A model generated the notes under the pieces. It saw nothing but the letters and a program-made list of their open reading frames with translations, was not told the origin of the DNA and did no database searches. Position numbers and translations under genes: made by a program. From Flavobacterium sp. N2038 (lineage in GTDB: Bacteria; Bacteroidota; Bacteroidia; Flavobacteriales; Flavobacteriaceae), in assembly GCF_025947185.1 (NCBI RefSeq), contig NZ_CP110001.1, positions 2,666,001 to 2,730,000 on the forward strand: a stretch of 64,000 nucleotides of DNA. Direction: 5' to 3'. Positions 9,381-18,606 of this stretch are shown piece after piece (positions within the stretch are counted from its first letter, which is position 1; the number at the start of each line of letters is the position of its first letter).

Positions 9381-9900
9381 TTGCTGTATTTTTTAAATTT
9401 TCGTTTTCTTCAATTCTTTTCAAAACAGTCTGCAAAAATGATATCCTTGTTTGCAGATTGCTGATCATGGCATAAATAATTTGTTTGTTTTCGCCGTTCT
9501 TTTGCAATTCGGTAATGATTTTCTGGTAATCAGCATCAAAAACTTTCATTTGTTTTAATGCATCATTAATAATTTGCTCATTTTCAGGAGAGCTTTTCTC
9601 TTTTAGTTTAACGAGTTCATTATCGATAAGGATGTTAAAAATAGAATCTGTACGCTGCGTTTCTTTAGAGGCAAATTTGAATTCTTTTGGTTTTTCATTT
9701 TTGTAAAAAACAGATATTCCTAACATTAAGACGATAGAAGCCGCAATAGCGGTTACAAACCAGTATTTCTTTTTCTTTGGTTGTTTTGCGTTTAATTTCT
9801 TTAAAAAATCTGCCTGATGATCAGTATGCATTTCCTGAATATCCCATTGATTTTCAAATTTGTTAAATAACTGATCTAAATTGTCTTTTTCCGTTTTCAT
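9364..9900 (-). CDS. Membrane anti-sigma-factor-like protein
   Basis: A 178-residue single-pass protein encoded directly after an ECF sigma factor. Residues 1-45 form a cytoplasmic charged region (QLFNKFENQWDIQE), a transmembrane helix spans about 47-66 (WFVTAIAASIVLMLGISVFY), and the rest is a charged, helical periplasmic domain. No zinc-binding HxxxCxxC motif is seen. The topology and gene order fit a regulator that holds the sigma factor at the membrane, but that role is inferred from context. It overlaps the downstream DUF4097-like gene. Confidence 0.72.
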   Translation of the reverse strand: MKTEKDNLDQLFNKFENQWDIQEMHTDHQADFLKKLNAKQPKKKKYWFVTAIAASIVLMLGISVFYKNEKPKEFKFASKETQRTDSIFNILIDNELVKLKEKSSPENEQIINDALKQMKVFDADYQKIITELQKNGENKQIIYAMISNLQTRISFLQTVLKRIEENENLKNTANEETM

Positions 9901-9923
9901 ATATCCTAATTTTATTTTTTAGA

Positions 9924-9973
9924 GGTGATATATGGTATCGCCTTTTTATTTATTGGTGTTTGTGTACACAAAC
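9924..9973. other. Two inverted repeats in the sigma/anti-sigma gap
   Basis: GGTGATA (9924-9930) pairs with TATCGCC (9936-9942, one G-T pair), and GTTTGTGTACACAAAC (9958-9973) is a perfect 16-bp palindrome next to a T-run. Both lie in the 91-base gap between the sigma gene and the gene after it, where an attenuator, processing site or operator could act. Confidence 0.5.
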
Positions 9974-9991
9974 TTTTTTTAAGTGGCGATT

Positions 9992-10546
9992 TCATATCTC
10001 CTCTAATTTTTTTCGCAAACTTTCTTTTGCTCTGCTTAACATAGTGCGGCAGTTTGCATAACTAATATTCAAAATTTCACTTATCTCTTCCTGATCATAA
10101 CCCTCAATGTAAAAAAGTGTCAGTACCATGCGATAATTATCTTTTAGGCCTAAAATGGTATCTAAAACCTGTTTCACTTTAAGTGTATTTAAATCAATGT
10201 TTTCAGAGTACAAATGATCATTCTCTTCAATTTTGTAAAGTGACTTACTCAGATCATCAACCTGAAAGGCATTATTCTTTTTATAAAAATCAATACTATA
10301 ATTGATAATTATTCTCTTTAGCCATGCCCCAAAGGCGACTTCCTGTTTATAATCGTTTATTTTTGTAAATGCCTTTAAAAAGCCTTCCTGCATGACGTCT
10401 TGTGCAAAATGTTCGTCTTTTACAATACGATACGCCACATTATACATGGCTTTACTGTAACGATTGTAAATTTCAAATTGGGCTTTTTGATTATTCTCTT
10501 TACAAAGCGCGATTAATTCTTCGATATTTTGGTTAGTTATACTCAA
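9992..10546 (-). CDS. RNA polymerase ECF-type sigma-70 factor
   Basis: Extracytoplasmic-function sigma factor of 184 residues. Region 2 (about 24-92) contains YNRYSKAMYNVAYRI and QDVMQEGFLKAF. Region 4 (about 118-180) contains ILGLKDNYRMVLTLFYIEGYDQEEISEIL and a helix-turn-helix ending in CRTMLSRAKESLRKKL. The start codon is TTG: an in-frame stop lies a few codons upstream with no ATG between, and the first internal ATG would remove part of region 2. It heads an operon with the anti-sigma-like gene and two exported beta-helix proteins. Confidence 0.92.
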   Translation of the reverse strand: MSITNQNIEELIALCKENNQKAQFEIYNRYSKAMYNVAYRIVKDEHFAQDVMQEGFLKAFTKINDYKQEVAFGAWLKRIIINYSIDFYKKNNAFQVDDLSKSLYKIEENDHLYSENIDLNTLKVKQVLDTILGLKDNYRMVLTLFYIEGYDQEEISEILNISYANCRTMLSRAKESLRKKLEEI

Positions 10547-10781
10547 GTAATAGTTGCTGGTTTATTATAATGACCTTATATTTTTTGATATGTTACACTT
10601 TTTATAAAATTAATTTTATTTTTTTTCAAAATTGCATTTTTAGTTTAAAGATATTTTTAATGTAGATTTTTAGAATATTTAAGTGATTTGATTTTAAATT
10701 ATTGATTGTTAGATATTTGCTGTTGTTTGTTTTTAAGAATTACTTTGTTAATAAAATATTAAATCGAAATCTTAATTTTAT

Positions 10782-10789
10782 TATTTTTG
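10782..10789 (+). promoter_or_regulatory. Candidate -7 box for the lipoprotein gene
   Basis: TATTTTTG, 26 bases before the ATG at 10816; the -33 element is weak. The rest of the divergent gap 10547-10781 is very AT-rich and shows nothing else I can support. Confidence 0.45.
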
Positions 10790-10815
10790 AGGTAATCAAA
10801 AACAAATCAAATACC

Positions 10816-11508
10816 ATGAAAAAAATTAAATGCATTGCATTAATGACATTATTTGTGTCAACCTCTTTGTTTACTTCCTGTTCAAGTGATTCTGGGAACA
10901 ATGATGATTCAGCAAATCCTCTAGTTGATTATTGGCCAACGGCCGTGGGCAATCAATGGGTCTTAGATCAGAACGGTACAAAATCGACTATGAAAATTAT
11001 TGGTTCCGAAAAAGTAAACGGAGATACGTATTTTAAATTCGATCAGTTTGTAAGTACCAGTAATGGTGGAGATGGCAGTGCAAAAGCATCTATCAAAAAA
11101 CTTAATGGAGAGTATTTTATTAAAATTGATGATATCGTATATAGTGCTAACGGAATTTCTGGTAAAACAACCGGATATGAGTTTATTTTCTTTAAAGATA
11201 ATCTGGAAGTAAATAAAACATGGACGGGAACATATACTCAGCAAACTTCATTTGATTATCCTGGCATACCTGTTATAAAATTAATAGTGAAATATACAGG
11301 AACTATTTTGGCTAAAGGTGCTACTGAAACAATTAAAAATGTTACTTATAAAGATATTATTAAGTTTAAGCTGCATCAGGAAGCCACTGTGGAAGGTGAA
11401 ACTGCTACTTCTACTGATGCAGAATATTGGATCGCGAAAGATATAGGGGTTGTCAAATTTATTTTCAATAATACCACTTCAGATTTAGTTTCTTATAAAG
11501 TTAACTAA
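10816..11508 (+). CDS. Hypothetical lipoprotein
   Basis: Exported protein of 230 residues with a lipobox (SLFTSC, Cys20) and an acidic Ser/Asn/Asp-rich linker after the cysteine. The body has beta-rich, lipocalin-like stretches (YWPTAVGNQWVLDQNG), but I do not recognise a named family. The frame is open further upstream, but starting at 10816 gives a clean lipoprotein signal and agrees with the -7 box at 10782-10789. It is monocistronic, with a terminator at 11531. Unlike the secretion-sorted LRR proteins, it has no C-terminal sorting tail. Confidence 0.75.
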   Translation: MKKIKCIALMTLFVSTSLFTSCSSDSGNNDDSANPLVDYWPTAVGNQWVLDQNGTKSTMKIIGSEKVNGDTYFKFDQFVSTSNGGDGSAKASIKKLNGEYFIKIDDIVYSANGISGKTTGYEFIFFKDNLEVNKTWTGTYTQQTSFDYPGIPVIKLIVKYTGTILAKGATETIKNVTYKDIIKFKLHQEATVEGETATSTDAEYWIAKDIGVVKFIFNNTTSDLVSYKVN

Positions 11509-11530
11509 TCATATTTTTTTTAAAGATTTA

Positions 11531-11558
11531 AAAACCGAAGTAGCTTTCGGTTTTTTTT
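11531..11558 (+). terminator. Rho-independent terminator after the lipoprotein gene
   Basis: AAAACCGAA (11531-11539) pairs with TTCGGTTTT, followed by eight T. Confidence 0.85.
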
Positions 11559-11752
11559 ATGACTTTATGTTATTTGTGTATAAATAACATGTAATTTAAA
11601 ATTTCAAAACTGATGCTTTTGGATTTGGCATAATGATTGTCTATTTTTACGGCCTATGTTGTAATTACAGTGTTGATTCAAATCTGTGCCTTTTAGAAGG
11701 CTATTTACATATAGGATTAAACTTTTAATGACAAAACGACTTATATATTATT

Positions 11753-14206
11753 ATGTCAAATCATAAAATACTTACTATTGACAATCTGTCACTTCAGGAA
11801 TTTGATTCCGAAGCAGAATTAATTCCGTTATTAACACCAGAAGACGAAGAAGAAATGAATAATGAGGAGTTACCTCTTTCGTTACCAATTTTACCTTTAC
11901 GTAATACTGTTTTGTTTCCGGGAGTTGTTATTCCAATTTCTGCTGGAAGAGACAAGTCTATTAAATTGATAAATGATGCTAATGCCGGTGGAAAAATTAT
12001 TGGTGTAGTTTCTCAAATTAATGAAGAAGACGAAGATCCATCTAAAGATGATATTCATAAAATTGGTACAGTAGCCCGAATTCTTCGTGTTTTAAAAATG
12101 CCAGACGGAAATGTTACTGTTATTTTACAAGGAAAAAAACGTTTTGAAATCGATGAAGTGGTTTCAGAAGAGCCTTATATTACGGCAACAATTAAAGAAG
12201 TTGCAGAAGAACGCCCAACAGAAGATGATACGGAATTTACTGCTATTTTAGATTCTGTTAAAGAACTGGCTATTCAAATCATTAAAGAAAGCCCAAATAT
12301 TCCATCAGAAGCGACATTTGCGATTAAAAATATCGAAAGTCAATCATTTTTGATCAATTTCGTTTCTTCAAACATGAATTTATCTGTAAAAGAAAAACAA
12401 GGGCTTTTATCGATAAATGGATTAAAAGAACGCGCTCTGGAGACTTTGCGTTATATGAACGTAGAACTTCAAAAATTAGAATTGAAGAACGATATTCAGT
12501 CAAAAGTTCGTTTTGATCTGGATCAGCAGCAACGTGAATATTTTCTTCATCAGCAAATGAAAACCATTCAGGAAGAATTGGGAGGCGTTTCGCAGGAAGA
12601 AGAAATGGATGAAATGGGGCAGAAAGCGAAAACCAAAAAATGGGACGAAAAAACGCAGAAACATTTCGAAAAAGAATTGTCTAAAATGCGTCGTATGAAC
12701 CCACAATCACCTGATTTCGGAATTCAGCGCAATTACTTAGAATTGTTTTTGGAATTGCCTTGGGGTGAATATTCTAAAGATAAATTCGATTTAAAGCATG
12801 CTCAGAAAATATTAGATAAAGATCATTTTGGACTTGATGAAGTTAAGAAAAGAATGATTGAGCATTTGGCAGTTTTGAAATTGCGAAATGATATGAAATC
12901 GCCAATTATATGTTTAACAGGGCCTCCGGGAGTTGGTAAAACCTCTATTGGCCGTTCTGTAGCCGAAGCTTTAGGACGTGAGTATGTGCGTATTTCGTTA
13001 GGGGGTTTACGTGATGAAGCAGAAATTCGCGGACATAGAAAAACCTATATTGGTGCAATGCCAGGAAGGATTATTCAAAGCTTGAAAAAAGCCGGAACTT
13101 CAAATCCTGTTTTTATTTTAGATGAAATTGATAAACTTTCGAACGGAAACAGCGGTGATCCATCTTCTGCTTTATTAGAAGTTTTGGATCCGGAACAAAA
13201 CAATGCTTTTTATGATAATTTCCTTGAAATGGGATATGATTTATCTAAAGTAATGTTTATTGCTACATCCAATAATATGGCAGCAATTCAGCCAGCATTG
13301 CGTGACAGAATGGAAGTGATTAAAATGTCAGGTTATACAATTGAAGAAAAAGTTGAAATTGCAAAAAGACATTTATTTCCAAAACAATTAGAAGCACACG
13401 GATTAACTTCAAAAGATTTGACAATTGGTAAAAAACAATTAGAAAAAATTGTTGAAGGTTATACACGTGAATCTGGTGTTCGTAATTTAGAGACTAAAAT
13501 TGCTCAGGTAATTCGTAATGCGGCAAAATCTGTAGCAATGGAAGAGGAGTATAATAAAAAAGTTACAGACGAAGATATTATAAAAGTTTTAGGAGTTCCG
13601 AGATTAGAACGTGATAAATATGAAAACAATGATGTTGCCGGAGTTGTTACAGGTTTGGCCTGGACAAGTGTTGGTGGAGATATTCTGTTTATAGAATCGC
13701 TTATTTCTGAAGGAAAGGGATCATTGACTATTACAGGAAATCTTGGAAATGTCATGAAAGAATCTGCTACAATTGCTTTAGAATATATTAAGGCAAATGC
13801 CAAAAAGTTAGGTCTTGCAATTGAACTTTTCCAAAAATATAACATTCACCTGCACGTTCCGGAGGGAGCAACTCCAAAAGACGGACCAAGTGCCGGTATT
13901 GCAATGCTTACTTCTCTTGTTTCTTTGTTAACTCAAAAGAAAGTAAAGAAAAGTCTTGCGATGACTGGAGAAATTACACTTCGTGGAAAAGTATTACCAG
14001 TAGGAGGGATTAAAGAGAAAATCCTGGCTGCTAAAAGAGCTGGTATTAAAGAAATTATTTTATGTCACGAGAATAAAAGTGATATTGATGAAATTAAAGC
14101 TGAATACCTAGAAGGACTTACTTTTCATTATGTGAAAGAAATGAGTGAAGTTCTGGCATTGGCTCTAACAGATCAAAATGTAAAAAACGCTAAACAGTTA
14201 AAATAA
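11753..14206 (+). CDS. lon: ATP-dependent protease Lon
   Basis: Cytoplasmic AAA+ serine protease that degrades misfolded and regulatory proteins. The 817-residue length is typical. The N-terminal LON substrate-binding domain starts near residue 42 ([14 protein letters not shown]). The Walker A motif GPPGVGKT is at 390-397 and Walker B is FILDEID. The C-terminal protease domain has the catalytic dyad S713 (KDGPSAG) and K756 (GGIKEK). The ATG at 11753 precedes an acidic ~40-residue extension usual in Bacteroidota. The 194-base upstream region holds no clear TAnnTTTG promoter. The gene ends at a strong terminator. Confidence 0.97.
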   Translation: MSNHKILTIDNLSLQEFDSEAELIPLLTPEDEEEMNNEELPLSLPILPLRNTVLFPGVVIPISAGRDKSIKLINDANAGGKIIGVVSQINEEDEDPSKDDIHKIGTVARILRVLKMPDGNVTVILQGKKRFEIDEVVSEEPYITATIKEVAEERPTEDDTEFTAILDSVKELAIQIIKESPNIPSEATFAIKNIESQSFLINFVSSNMNLSVKEKQGLLSINGLKERALETLRYMNVELQKLELKNDIQSKVRFDLDQQQREYFLHQQMKTIQEELGGVSQEEEMDEMGQKAKTKKWDEKTQKHFEKELSKMRRMNPQSPDFGIQRNYLELFLELPWGEYSKDKFDLKHAQKILDKDHFGLDEVKKRMIEHLAVLKLRNDMKSPIICLTGPPGVGKTSIGRSVAEALGREYVRISLGGLRDEAEIRGHRKTYIGAMPGRIIQSLKKAGTSNPVFILDEIDKLSNGNSGDPSSALLEVLDPEQNNAFYDNFLEMGYDLSKVMFIATSNNMAAIQPALRDRMEVIKMSGYTIEEKVEIAKRHLFPKQLEAHGLTSKDLTIGKKQLEKIVEGYTRESGVRNLETKIAQVIRNAAKSVAMEEEYNKKVTDEDIIKVLGVPRLERDKYENNDVAGVVTGLAWTSVGGDILFIESLISEGKGSLTITGNLGNVMKESATIALEYIKANAKKLGLAIELFQKYNIHLHVPEGATPKDGPSAGIAMLTSLVSLLTQKKVKKSLAMTGEITLRGKVLPVGGIKEKILAAKRAGIKEIILCHENKSDIDEIKAEYLEGLTFHYVKEMSEVLALALTDQNVKNAKQLK

Positions 14207-14231
14207 TTTTTAATTGTAAATTTTAATATTT

Positions 14232-14277
14232 AAAATCCAAATTCCAATTGTTTCTGATTGGAATTTGGATTTTTTTT
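14232..14277 (+). terminator. Rho-independent terminator after lon
   Basis: Stem of about 17 bp, AAAATCCAAATTCCAAT (14232-14248) against 14257-14273, loop of 8, then a T-run. A near-identical stem sits at 41599-41641. Confidence 0.9.
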
Positions 14278-14413
14278 ATAGTCTTAGTATTGAATTTATA
14301 ATAAAAAATGTGGTATAGTTGTTGATTTTGAGGTAATTATAAAAATTATTTTTTCAATTATATAATTTTATATTTGTATTTGCGTTATTCCCACATAGGA
14401 ACGTTCCAAAAAC

Positions 14414-15433
14414 ATGTTAAAACGGTTTGTTTTATTTTTTATGTTGCTAATTTATTCGATTTCATTCGGGCAAATTGGAGGGCGGTACACCTATCAATTT
14501 CTTAATCTGACTTCGTCACCTAGACAAGCAGCATTAGGAGGAAAAACAATTACAATATATGATGAAGATGTTAATCAGGTAATGTTTAATCCTGCAGTTT
14601 TAAATGAAGATATGGACAATCATCTGGCAATGAATTATGGAAGCTATTACGGTGAAGCCTCTTATGGAACTGCGTCGTATGCTTATACGTATGACAGACA
14701 CGTTCAGACTTTTTATGCCGGAGTAAGTTATGTAAATTACGGAAGCTTTGAAGGTTATGACGAAAATGGGCAGGCAACTTCGGATTTTAGAGGAAGTGAA
14801 GGCGCATTAACATTGGGTTACGCATATAATGTTCCTTATACAGATTTTCATATCGGTACTAATGTTAAGTTAATAACTTCATCGTTAGAAAGTTATAATT
14901 CTATTGGAGGTGCAATTGATTTAGGGTTTTTGTACGTAATTGAAAAAAATGATGTAAATTTGGCCTTAGTATTTCGTAATATTGGGACTCAGTTTACAAC
15001 ATATTCAGGAATACAGGAGAATTTGCCCTTTGAAATCATTGCTGGTGTTTCACAAGAATTAGAACATGTACCATTACGTTGGCATCTTTCGCTAGAAAAT
15101 TTACAACAATGGAATATTTCTTTTTCGAACCCCGTTCGTGGAGAAACCAATATTGATGGGTCAACAAGTGATGAAAAAGTTTCATTTGTAAATAATGCTT
15201 TGCGACATGTTGTTTTTGGCATGGAACTTTTCCCCAAAAAAGCATTTAATTTGCGTTTAGGATATAATTTTAGAAGAGGTGAAGAATTACGTATTAATGA
15301 ACAACGCAATTTTTCAGGTGTTTCTTTAGGGTTTGGTTTAAGAATGAATAAATTAAAGTTTAATTATTCATATTCTAGGTATACATTGGCGGCGAATACA
15401 AGTCTTTTTGGTTTAATTTTAAATTTTCAGTAG
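14414..15433 (+). CDS. porQ: Type IX secretion system protein PorQ
   Basis: Outer-membrane protein of the PorQ family, found in Bacteroidota with type IX secretion. A signal peptide (residues 1-19, ending YSISFG) leads into the block GGRYTYQFLNLTSSPRQAALGGK, characteristic of PorQ/PorV-like beta-barrels; the chain ends LILNF like a membrane barrel. At 339 residues it has the normal size. It is followed 4 bases later by an L,D-transpeptidase-like gene and then by cmk. A TATATTTG box lies at 14369-14376 without a clear -33 element. The window also encodes two proteins bearing sorting tails that this system would export. Confidence 0.9.
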   Translation: MLKRFVLFFMLLIYSISFGQIGGRYTYQFLNLTSSPRQAALGGKTITIYDEDVNQVMFNPAVLNEDMDNHLAMNYGSYYGEASYGTASYAYTYDRHVQTFYAGVSYVNYGSFEGYDENGQATSDFRGSEGALTLGYAYNVPYTDFHIGTNVKLITSSLESYNSIGGAIDLGFLYVIEKNDVNLALVFRNIGTQFTTYSGIQENLPFEIIAGVSQELEHVPLRWHLSLENLQQWNISFSNPVRGETNIDGSTSDEKVSFVNNALRHVVFGMELFPKKAFNLRLGYNFRRGEELRINEQRNFSGVSLGFGLRMNKLKFNYSYSRYTLAANTSLFGLILNFQ

Positions 15434-15437
15434 TAAC

Positions 15438-16043
15438 ATGAAAATATTTACTCTATTTTTATTCATGACTGTAGGCGTTTTTACGGGATTTAAACACTAC
15501 ATCTGCGAAGAAGAATCTACTATCACCGAGGTTGAATTGGAAAGAATTAATACCAGAATAGTAGATATAAAAAAAATGATTAGTATTGATCATAAATACA
15601 ATTCTAAAATTGCATTTTTGGTTGATATGAAAGTTCCGTCTGGTAAAAATCGTTTTTTTGTTTATGATTTAGAAAAAAACGAAGTGATAGATCAGGGGCT
15701 GGTTGCTCATGGCTCAGGTTCTGAAACTGGAATTAAAGGCATGCTTAAGTTTAGTAATTTACCTAATTCAAATTGCACTTCACTTGGCAAATATGCAGTT
15801 GGAAAAACATATAAAGGAATTTTTGGAAAAGCTTACAGATTAGCTGGTTTAGAAGAAACAAATAATAAAGCTTTAGAACGCGCTATTGTATTACATGCTT
15901 ATTCTGCAGTTCCGCTGGAAGAACAGAATTATTATATCAGTAACAGCCATGGTTGTCCAATGGTAAATGAGGAGTTTTTTAAAAGAATTCAAAAGATAAT
16001 TGATAGTTCTAAGTCGAATATCTTAATGGATATTTACTACTAA
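15438..16043 (+). CDS. Murein L,D-transpeptidase catalytic domain (YkuD_2-like) protein
   Basis: Exported 201-residue protein with an N-terminal hydrophobic signal (MKIFTLFLFMTVGVFTGF). The core has HGSGSETG, SLGKYAVGKTYKG and the active-site-like SNSHGCPMV, where Cys is the likely nucleophile preceded by His-Gly. These match the L,D-transpeptidase catalytic domain family (PF13645 type), which may cross-link or modify peptidoglycan in the periplasm. It starts 4 bases after porQ, so the two are very probably cotranscribed. The enzymatic activity is inferred from the family. Confidence 0.85.
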   Translation: MKIFTLFLFMTVGVFTGFKHYICEEESTITEVELERINTRIVDIKKMISIDHKYNSKIAFLVDMKVPSGKNRFFVYDLEKNEVIDQGLVAHGSGSETGIKGMLKFSNLPNSNCTSLGKYAVGKTYKGIFGKAYRLAGLEETNNKALERAIVLHAYSAVPLEEQNYYISNSHGCPMVNEEFFKRIQKIIDSSKSNILMDIYY

Positions 16044-16346
16044 AAAAAAGCATCAGTAAAAATAATTTTAAGAGATATAAAACTTTTTGTTGTCGGGAAA
16101 ATAATAGTTTTCGATAATAAGAAGTTTTTTTTTGTCCAAAACTGATTTTTAGATTTTGATTTCATAATCGTTATAAATTTTCTATTTAAGCAGAAAGATA
16201 GTTACATTTGCAACACCTTTAATTACGTTATGTTTCGGTGAAAATGTTGTAATTCTAAGTGTAAATAATTATGGTCTGGAAATTAAATATTTTGCGACTA
16301 AACTTTGAATGTTTTAAATAAGATATAAAAACTTAAAAAAATAAAA
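16044..16346. other. Intergenic region before cmk
   Basis: AT-rich 303-base gap. The only element I can support is a TACATTTG box (16203-16210) without a clear -33 partner. If used, it would give cmk a leader of about 130 bases. No small gene or strong terminator is seen after the transpeptidase gene, so read-through into cmk is possible. Confidence 0.4.
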
Positions 16347-17039
16347 TTGAAAAAAATTACTATCGCTATCGATGGATTTTCATCTACAGGTAAAAGTACC
16401 TTAGCAAAACAATTAGCAAAAGAACTGGAATATGTATATGTAGATACTGGAGCAATGTATCGTGCAGTTGCATATTTTGCTATGCAGAACAATATTATTG
16501 GGGCTGATTTTTTTGATAAAAATGTTTTAATTGATACTTTGCCGAAAATTCAATTGGAGTTTAAATTCAATGCTGATTTAGGTTTTGCAGAAATGTTTTT
16601 AAATGGTGAAAATATTGAAAAGCAAATCAGAACAATTGAAGTTTCTAATTTTGTAAGCAAAGTTGCTGCTGTTTCTGAGGTTCGAGCAAAATTAGTTGAA
16701 CAACAGCAGGAAATGGGCAAAAACAAAGGGATCGTAATGGATGGAAGAGATATAGGGACTGTTGTTTTTCCAGATGCGGAACTTAAAATATTCATGACTG
16801 CAAGTGCCGAGACACGTGCACAAAGACGTTTTGATGAATTACAACAAAAAGGTGATAACGTTACTTACGAAGAAGTTTTAAAGAATGTGGTAGACCGTGA
16901 TCATATGGATACACATCGTGAAGATTCTCCTTTAGTGATTGCAGACGACGCTATAGAGATAGATAATTCTTACTTAAATAAAGAAGAGCAGTTTGCTGCT
17001 GTTTTAGAATTAATAAATGATGTTGTTAAAACAGTTTAA
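16347..17039 (+). CDS. cmk: Cytidylate kinase
   Basis: Phosphorylates CMP and dCMP with ATP, in cytoplasmic pyrimidine metabolism. The 230-residue sequence begins with the P-loop GFSSTGKST (residues 10-18), followed by the nucleotide-binding block VDTGAMYRAVAY. MDGRDIGTVVFPDAELKIFM (about 131-150) is a strong Cmk signature, then SAETRAQRRFDEL and the lid DRDHMDTHREDSPL. The start codon is TTG: an in-frame stop lies seven codons upstream and no ATG precedes the P-loop. In flavobacteria this gene often sits beside type IX secretion genes, here porQ. Confidence 0.95.
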   Translation: MKKITIAIDGFSSTGKSTLAKQLAKELEYVYVDTGAMYRAVAYFAMQNNIIGADFFDKNVLIDTLPKIQLEFKFNADLGFAEMFLNGENIEKQIRTIEVSNFVSKVAAVSEVRAKLVEQQQEMGKNKGIVMDGRDIGTVVFPDAELKIFMTASAETRAQRRFDELQQKGDNVTYEEVLKNVVDRDHMDTHREDSPLVIADDAIEIDNSYLNKEEQFAAVLELINDVVKTV

Positions 17040-17107
17040 TTTTTTGCAGATATTATTTTAAATGGTAGTTTTACCGCTTCATTTTATTCTAAAGACAAAT
17101 TTATTAT

Positions 17108-18484
17108 ATGGGGATTAAAAACAGATTGATTATAATGAGCTTTCTTCAATTTTTTGTATGGGGAGCGTGGCTTATTACAATTGGAAATTATTGGTTTGGT
17201 ACAAAGAACTGGGAAGGTACACAATTCGGTTTGGTATTTGGAACCATGGGAATCGCTTCTCTTTTTATGCCAACACTTACTGGTATTATTGCTGACAGAT
17301 GGATTAATGCCGAAAAATTATACGGTGCACTTCATATACTTTATGCAGTTGTCTTATTTGGAATCGCGCAAGTAACTACTCCGGACACTTTTATTATTGT
17401 AATGCTTTTAGCAATGTGTTGTTATATGCCAACAATTGCTTTAAGTAATTCTATTTCTTATACTTCATTAAAACTTAATAATAAGAATATTGTAAAAGAT
17501 TTTCCGCCTATTCGTGTTTGGGGAACTATTGGTTTTATTGTTGCGATGTGGATTACAAACTTAAGTGGAAGTAAAGCTACTGAATACCAATTTTATATTG
17601 CCGGAGTCGGTGCCTTGATTTTAGGAGTTTATGCTTTTACATTGCCAAAATGTGAGCCGCAACGTTTGATTAAAGAAAATGCGACATGGATTGAGACTTT
17701 TGGTTTAGAGTCTTTTAAATTGTTTGCCAATTATAAAATGGCTTTGTTTTTTGTTTTTTCTATGTTTTTAGGAGGAGCACTTCAGCTAACAAATGCTTAC
17801 GGAGATGTTTTTTTGGATGAGTTTAAACACTTTCCAAAATACGCAGATTCGTTTGTGATTAAATATTCGACTATTATTATGTCGATTTCTCAGGTTTCTG
17901 AAACTTTATTTATTTTGGCAATTCCATTTTTCTTAAGACGTTTCGGGATCAAACAAGTTATGCTTATTAGTATGTTGGCCTGGGTATTGCGTTTCGGATT
18001 ATTTGCTTTCGGAGATCCTGTTGGAGGTTTATGGATGATTATTTTGTCTTGTATTGTTTACGGAATGGCATTTGACTTCTTTAATATCTCAGGTTCTTTA
18101 TTTGTAGAAAGTAATACAGATTCTAAAATTCGTTCTTCTGCACAAGGATTATTTATGATGATGACAAATGGAGTAGGAGCTGTTTTAGGGAGTTTGACTT
18201 CTGGTTGGGCAATTGATCGTTTCTTTACAAAATCGTTCAATACTTCGACAGAATTAGCTGGATTTTTGCAAACAGATGCTTCCAATGCTAAAATTGCTGA
18301 ATTTGTAAAAAGTCAGGGTAATTCTATTTCTGTTGATGGTGTTTTTGCAAATCCGGTTTTAATGAAAGACTGGCATACTATCTGGTTGTCTTTTGCAGCT
18401 TATGCATTGGTTATTGCGATTGCGTTTGCAGTTTTGTTTAAACATAAACATGATCCTAGGGAATTAGAAGGGTTGAATCATTAA
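17108..18484 (+). CDS. Nucleoside permease (NupG/XapB-type MFS transporter)
   Basis: Inner-membrane nucleoside:proton symporter family member, 458 residues, about 12 transmembrane segments. The opening RLIIMSFLQFFVWGAWLITIG, then PTLTGIIADRW near residue 57-68 and ALSNSISY near 115, are hallmarks of the NHS family. It lies 68 bases after cmk in the same direction. This makes functional sense, since imported cytidine feeds CMP formation, but shared regulation is only inferred. A terminator follows at 18507. Confidence 0.88.
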   Translation: MGIKNRLIIMSFLQFFVWGAWLITIGNYWFGTKNWEGTQFGLVFGTMGIASLFMPTLTGIIADRWINAEKLYGALHILYAVVLFGIAQVTTPDTFIIVMLLAMCCYMPTIALSNSISYTSLKLNNKNIVKDFPPIRVWGTIGFIVAMWITNLSGSKATEYQFYIAGVGALILGVYAFTLPKCEPQRLIKENATWIETFGLESFKLFANYKMALFFVFSMFLGGALQLTNAYGDVFLDEFKHFPKYADSFVIKYSTIIMSISQVSETLFILAIPFFLRRFGIKQVMLISMLAWVLRFGLFAFGDPVGGLWMIILSCIVYGMAFDFFNISGSLFVESNTDSKIRSSAQGLFMMMTNGVGAVLGSLTSGWAIDRFFTKSFNTSTELAGFLQTDASNAKIAEFVKSQGNSISVDGVFANPVLMKDWHTIWLSFAAYALVIAIAFAVLFKHKHDPRELEGLNH

Positions 18485-18506
18485 GATATAGAGAAATTCA
18501 CATAGT

Positions 18507-18547
18507 AAACCCGACAGATTTTTAAAATCTGCCGGGTTTCTTTTTTT
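18507..18547 (+). terminator. Rho-independent terminator with TTTTTAAAA core
   Basis: AAACCCG-A-CAGATTTT against AAAATCTG-C-CGGGTTT (18507-18539), one mismatch, then CTTTTTTT. The core resembles the palindrome at 21471-21493. Confidence 0.85.
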
Positions 18548-18606
18548 AAGATCTTCTGTTAAGATAAAAAGCAATAACTTTATTCATGATTCTTAAAACC
18601 AAAACG

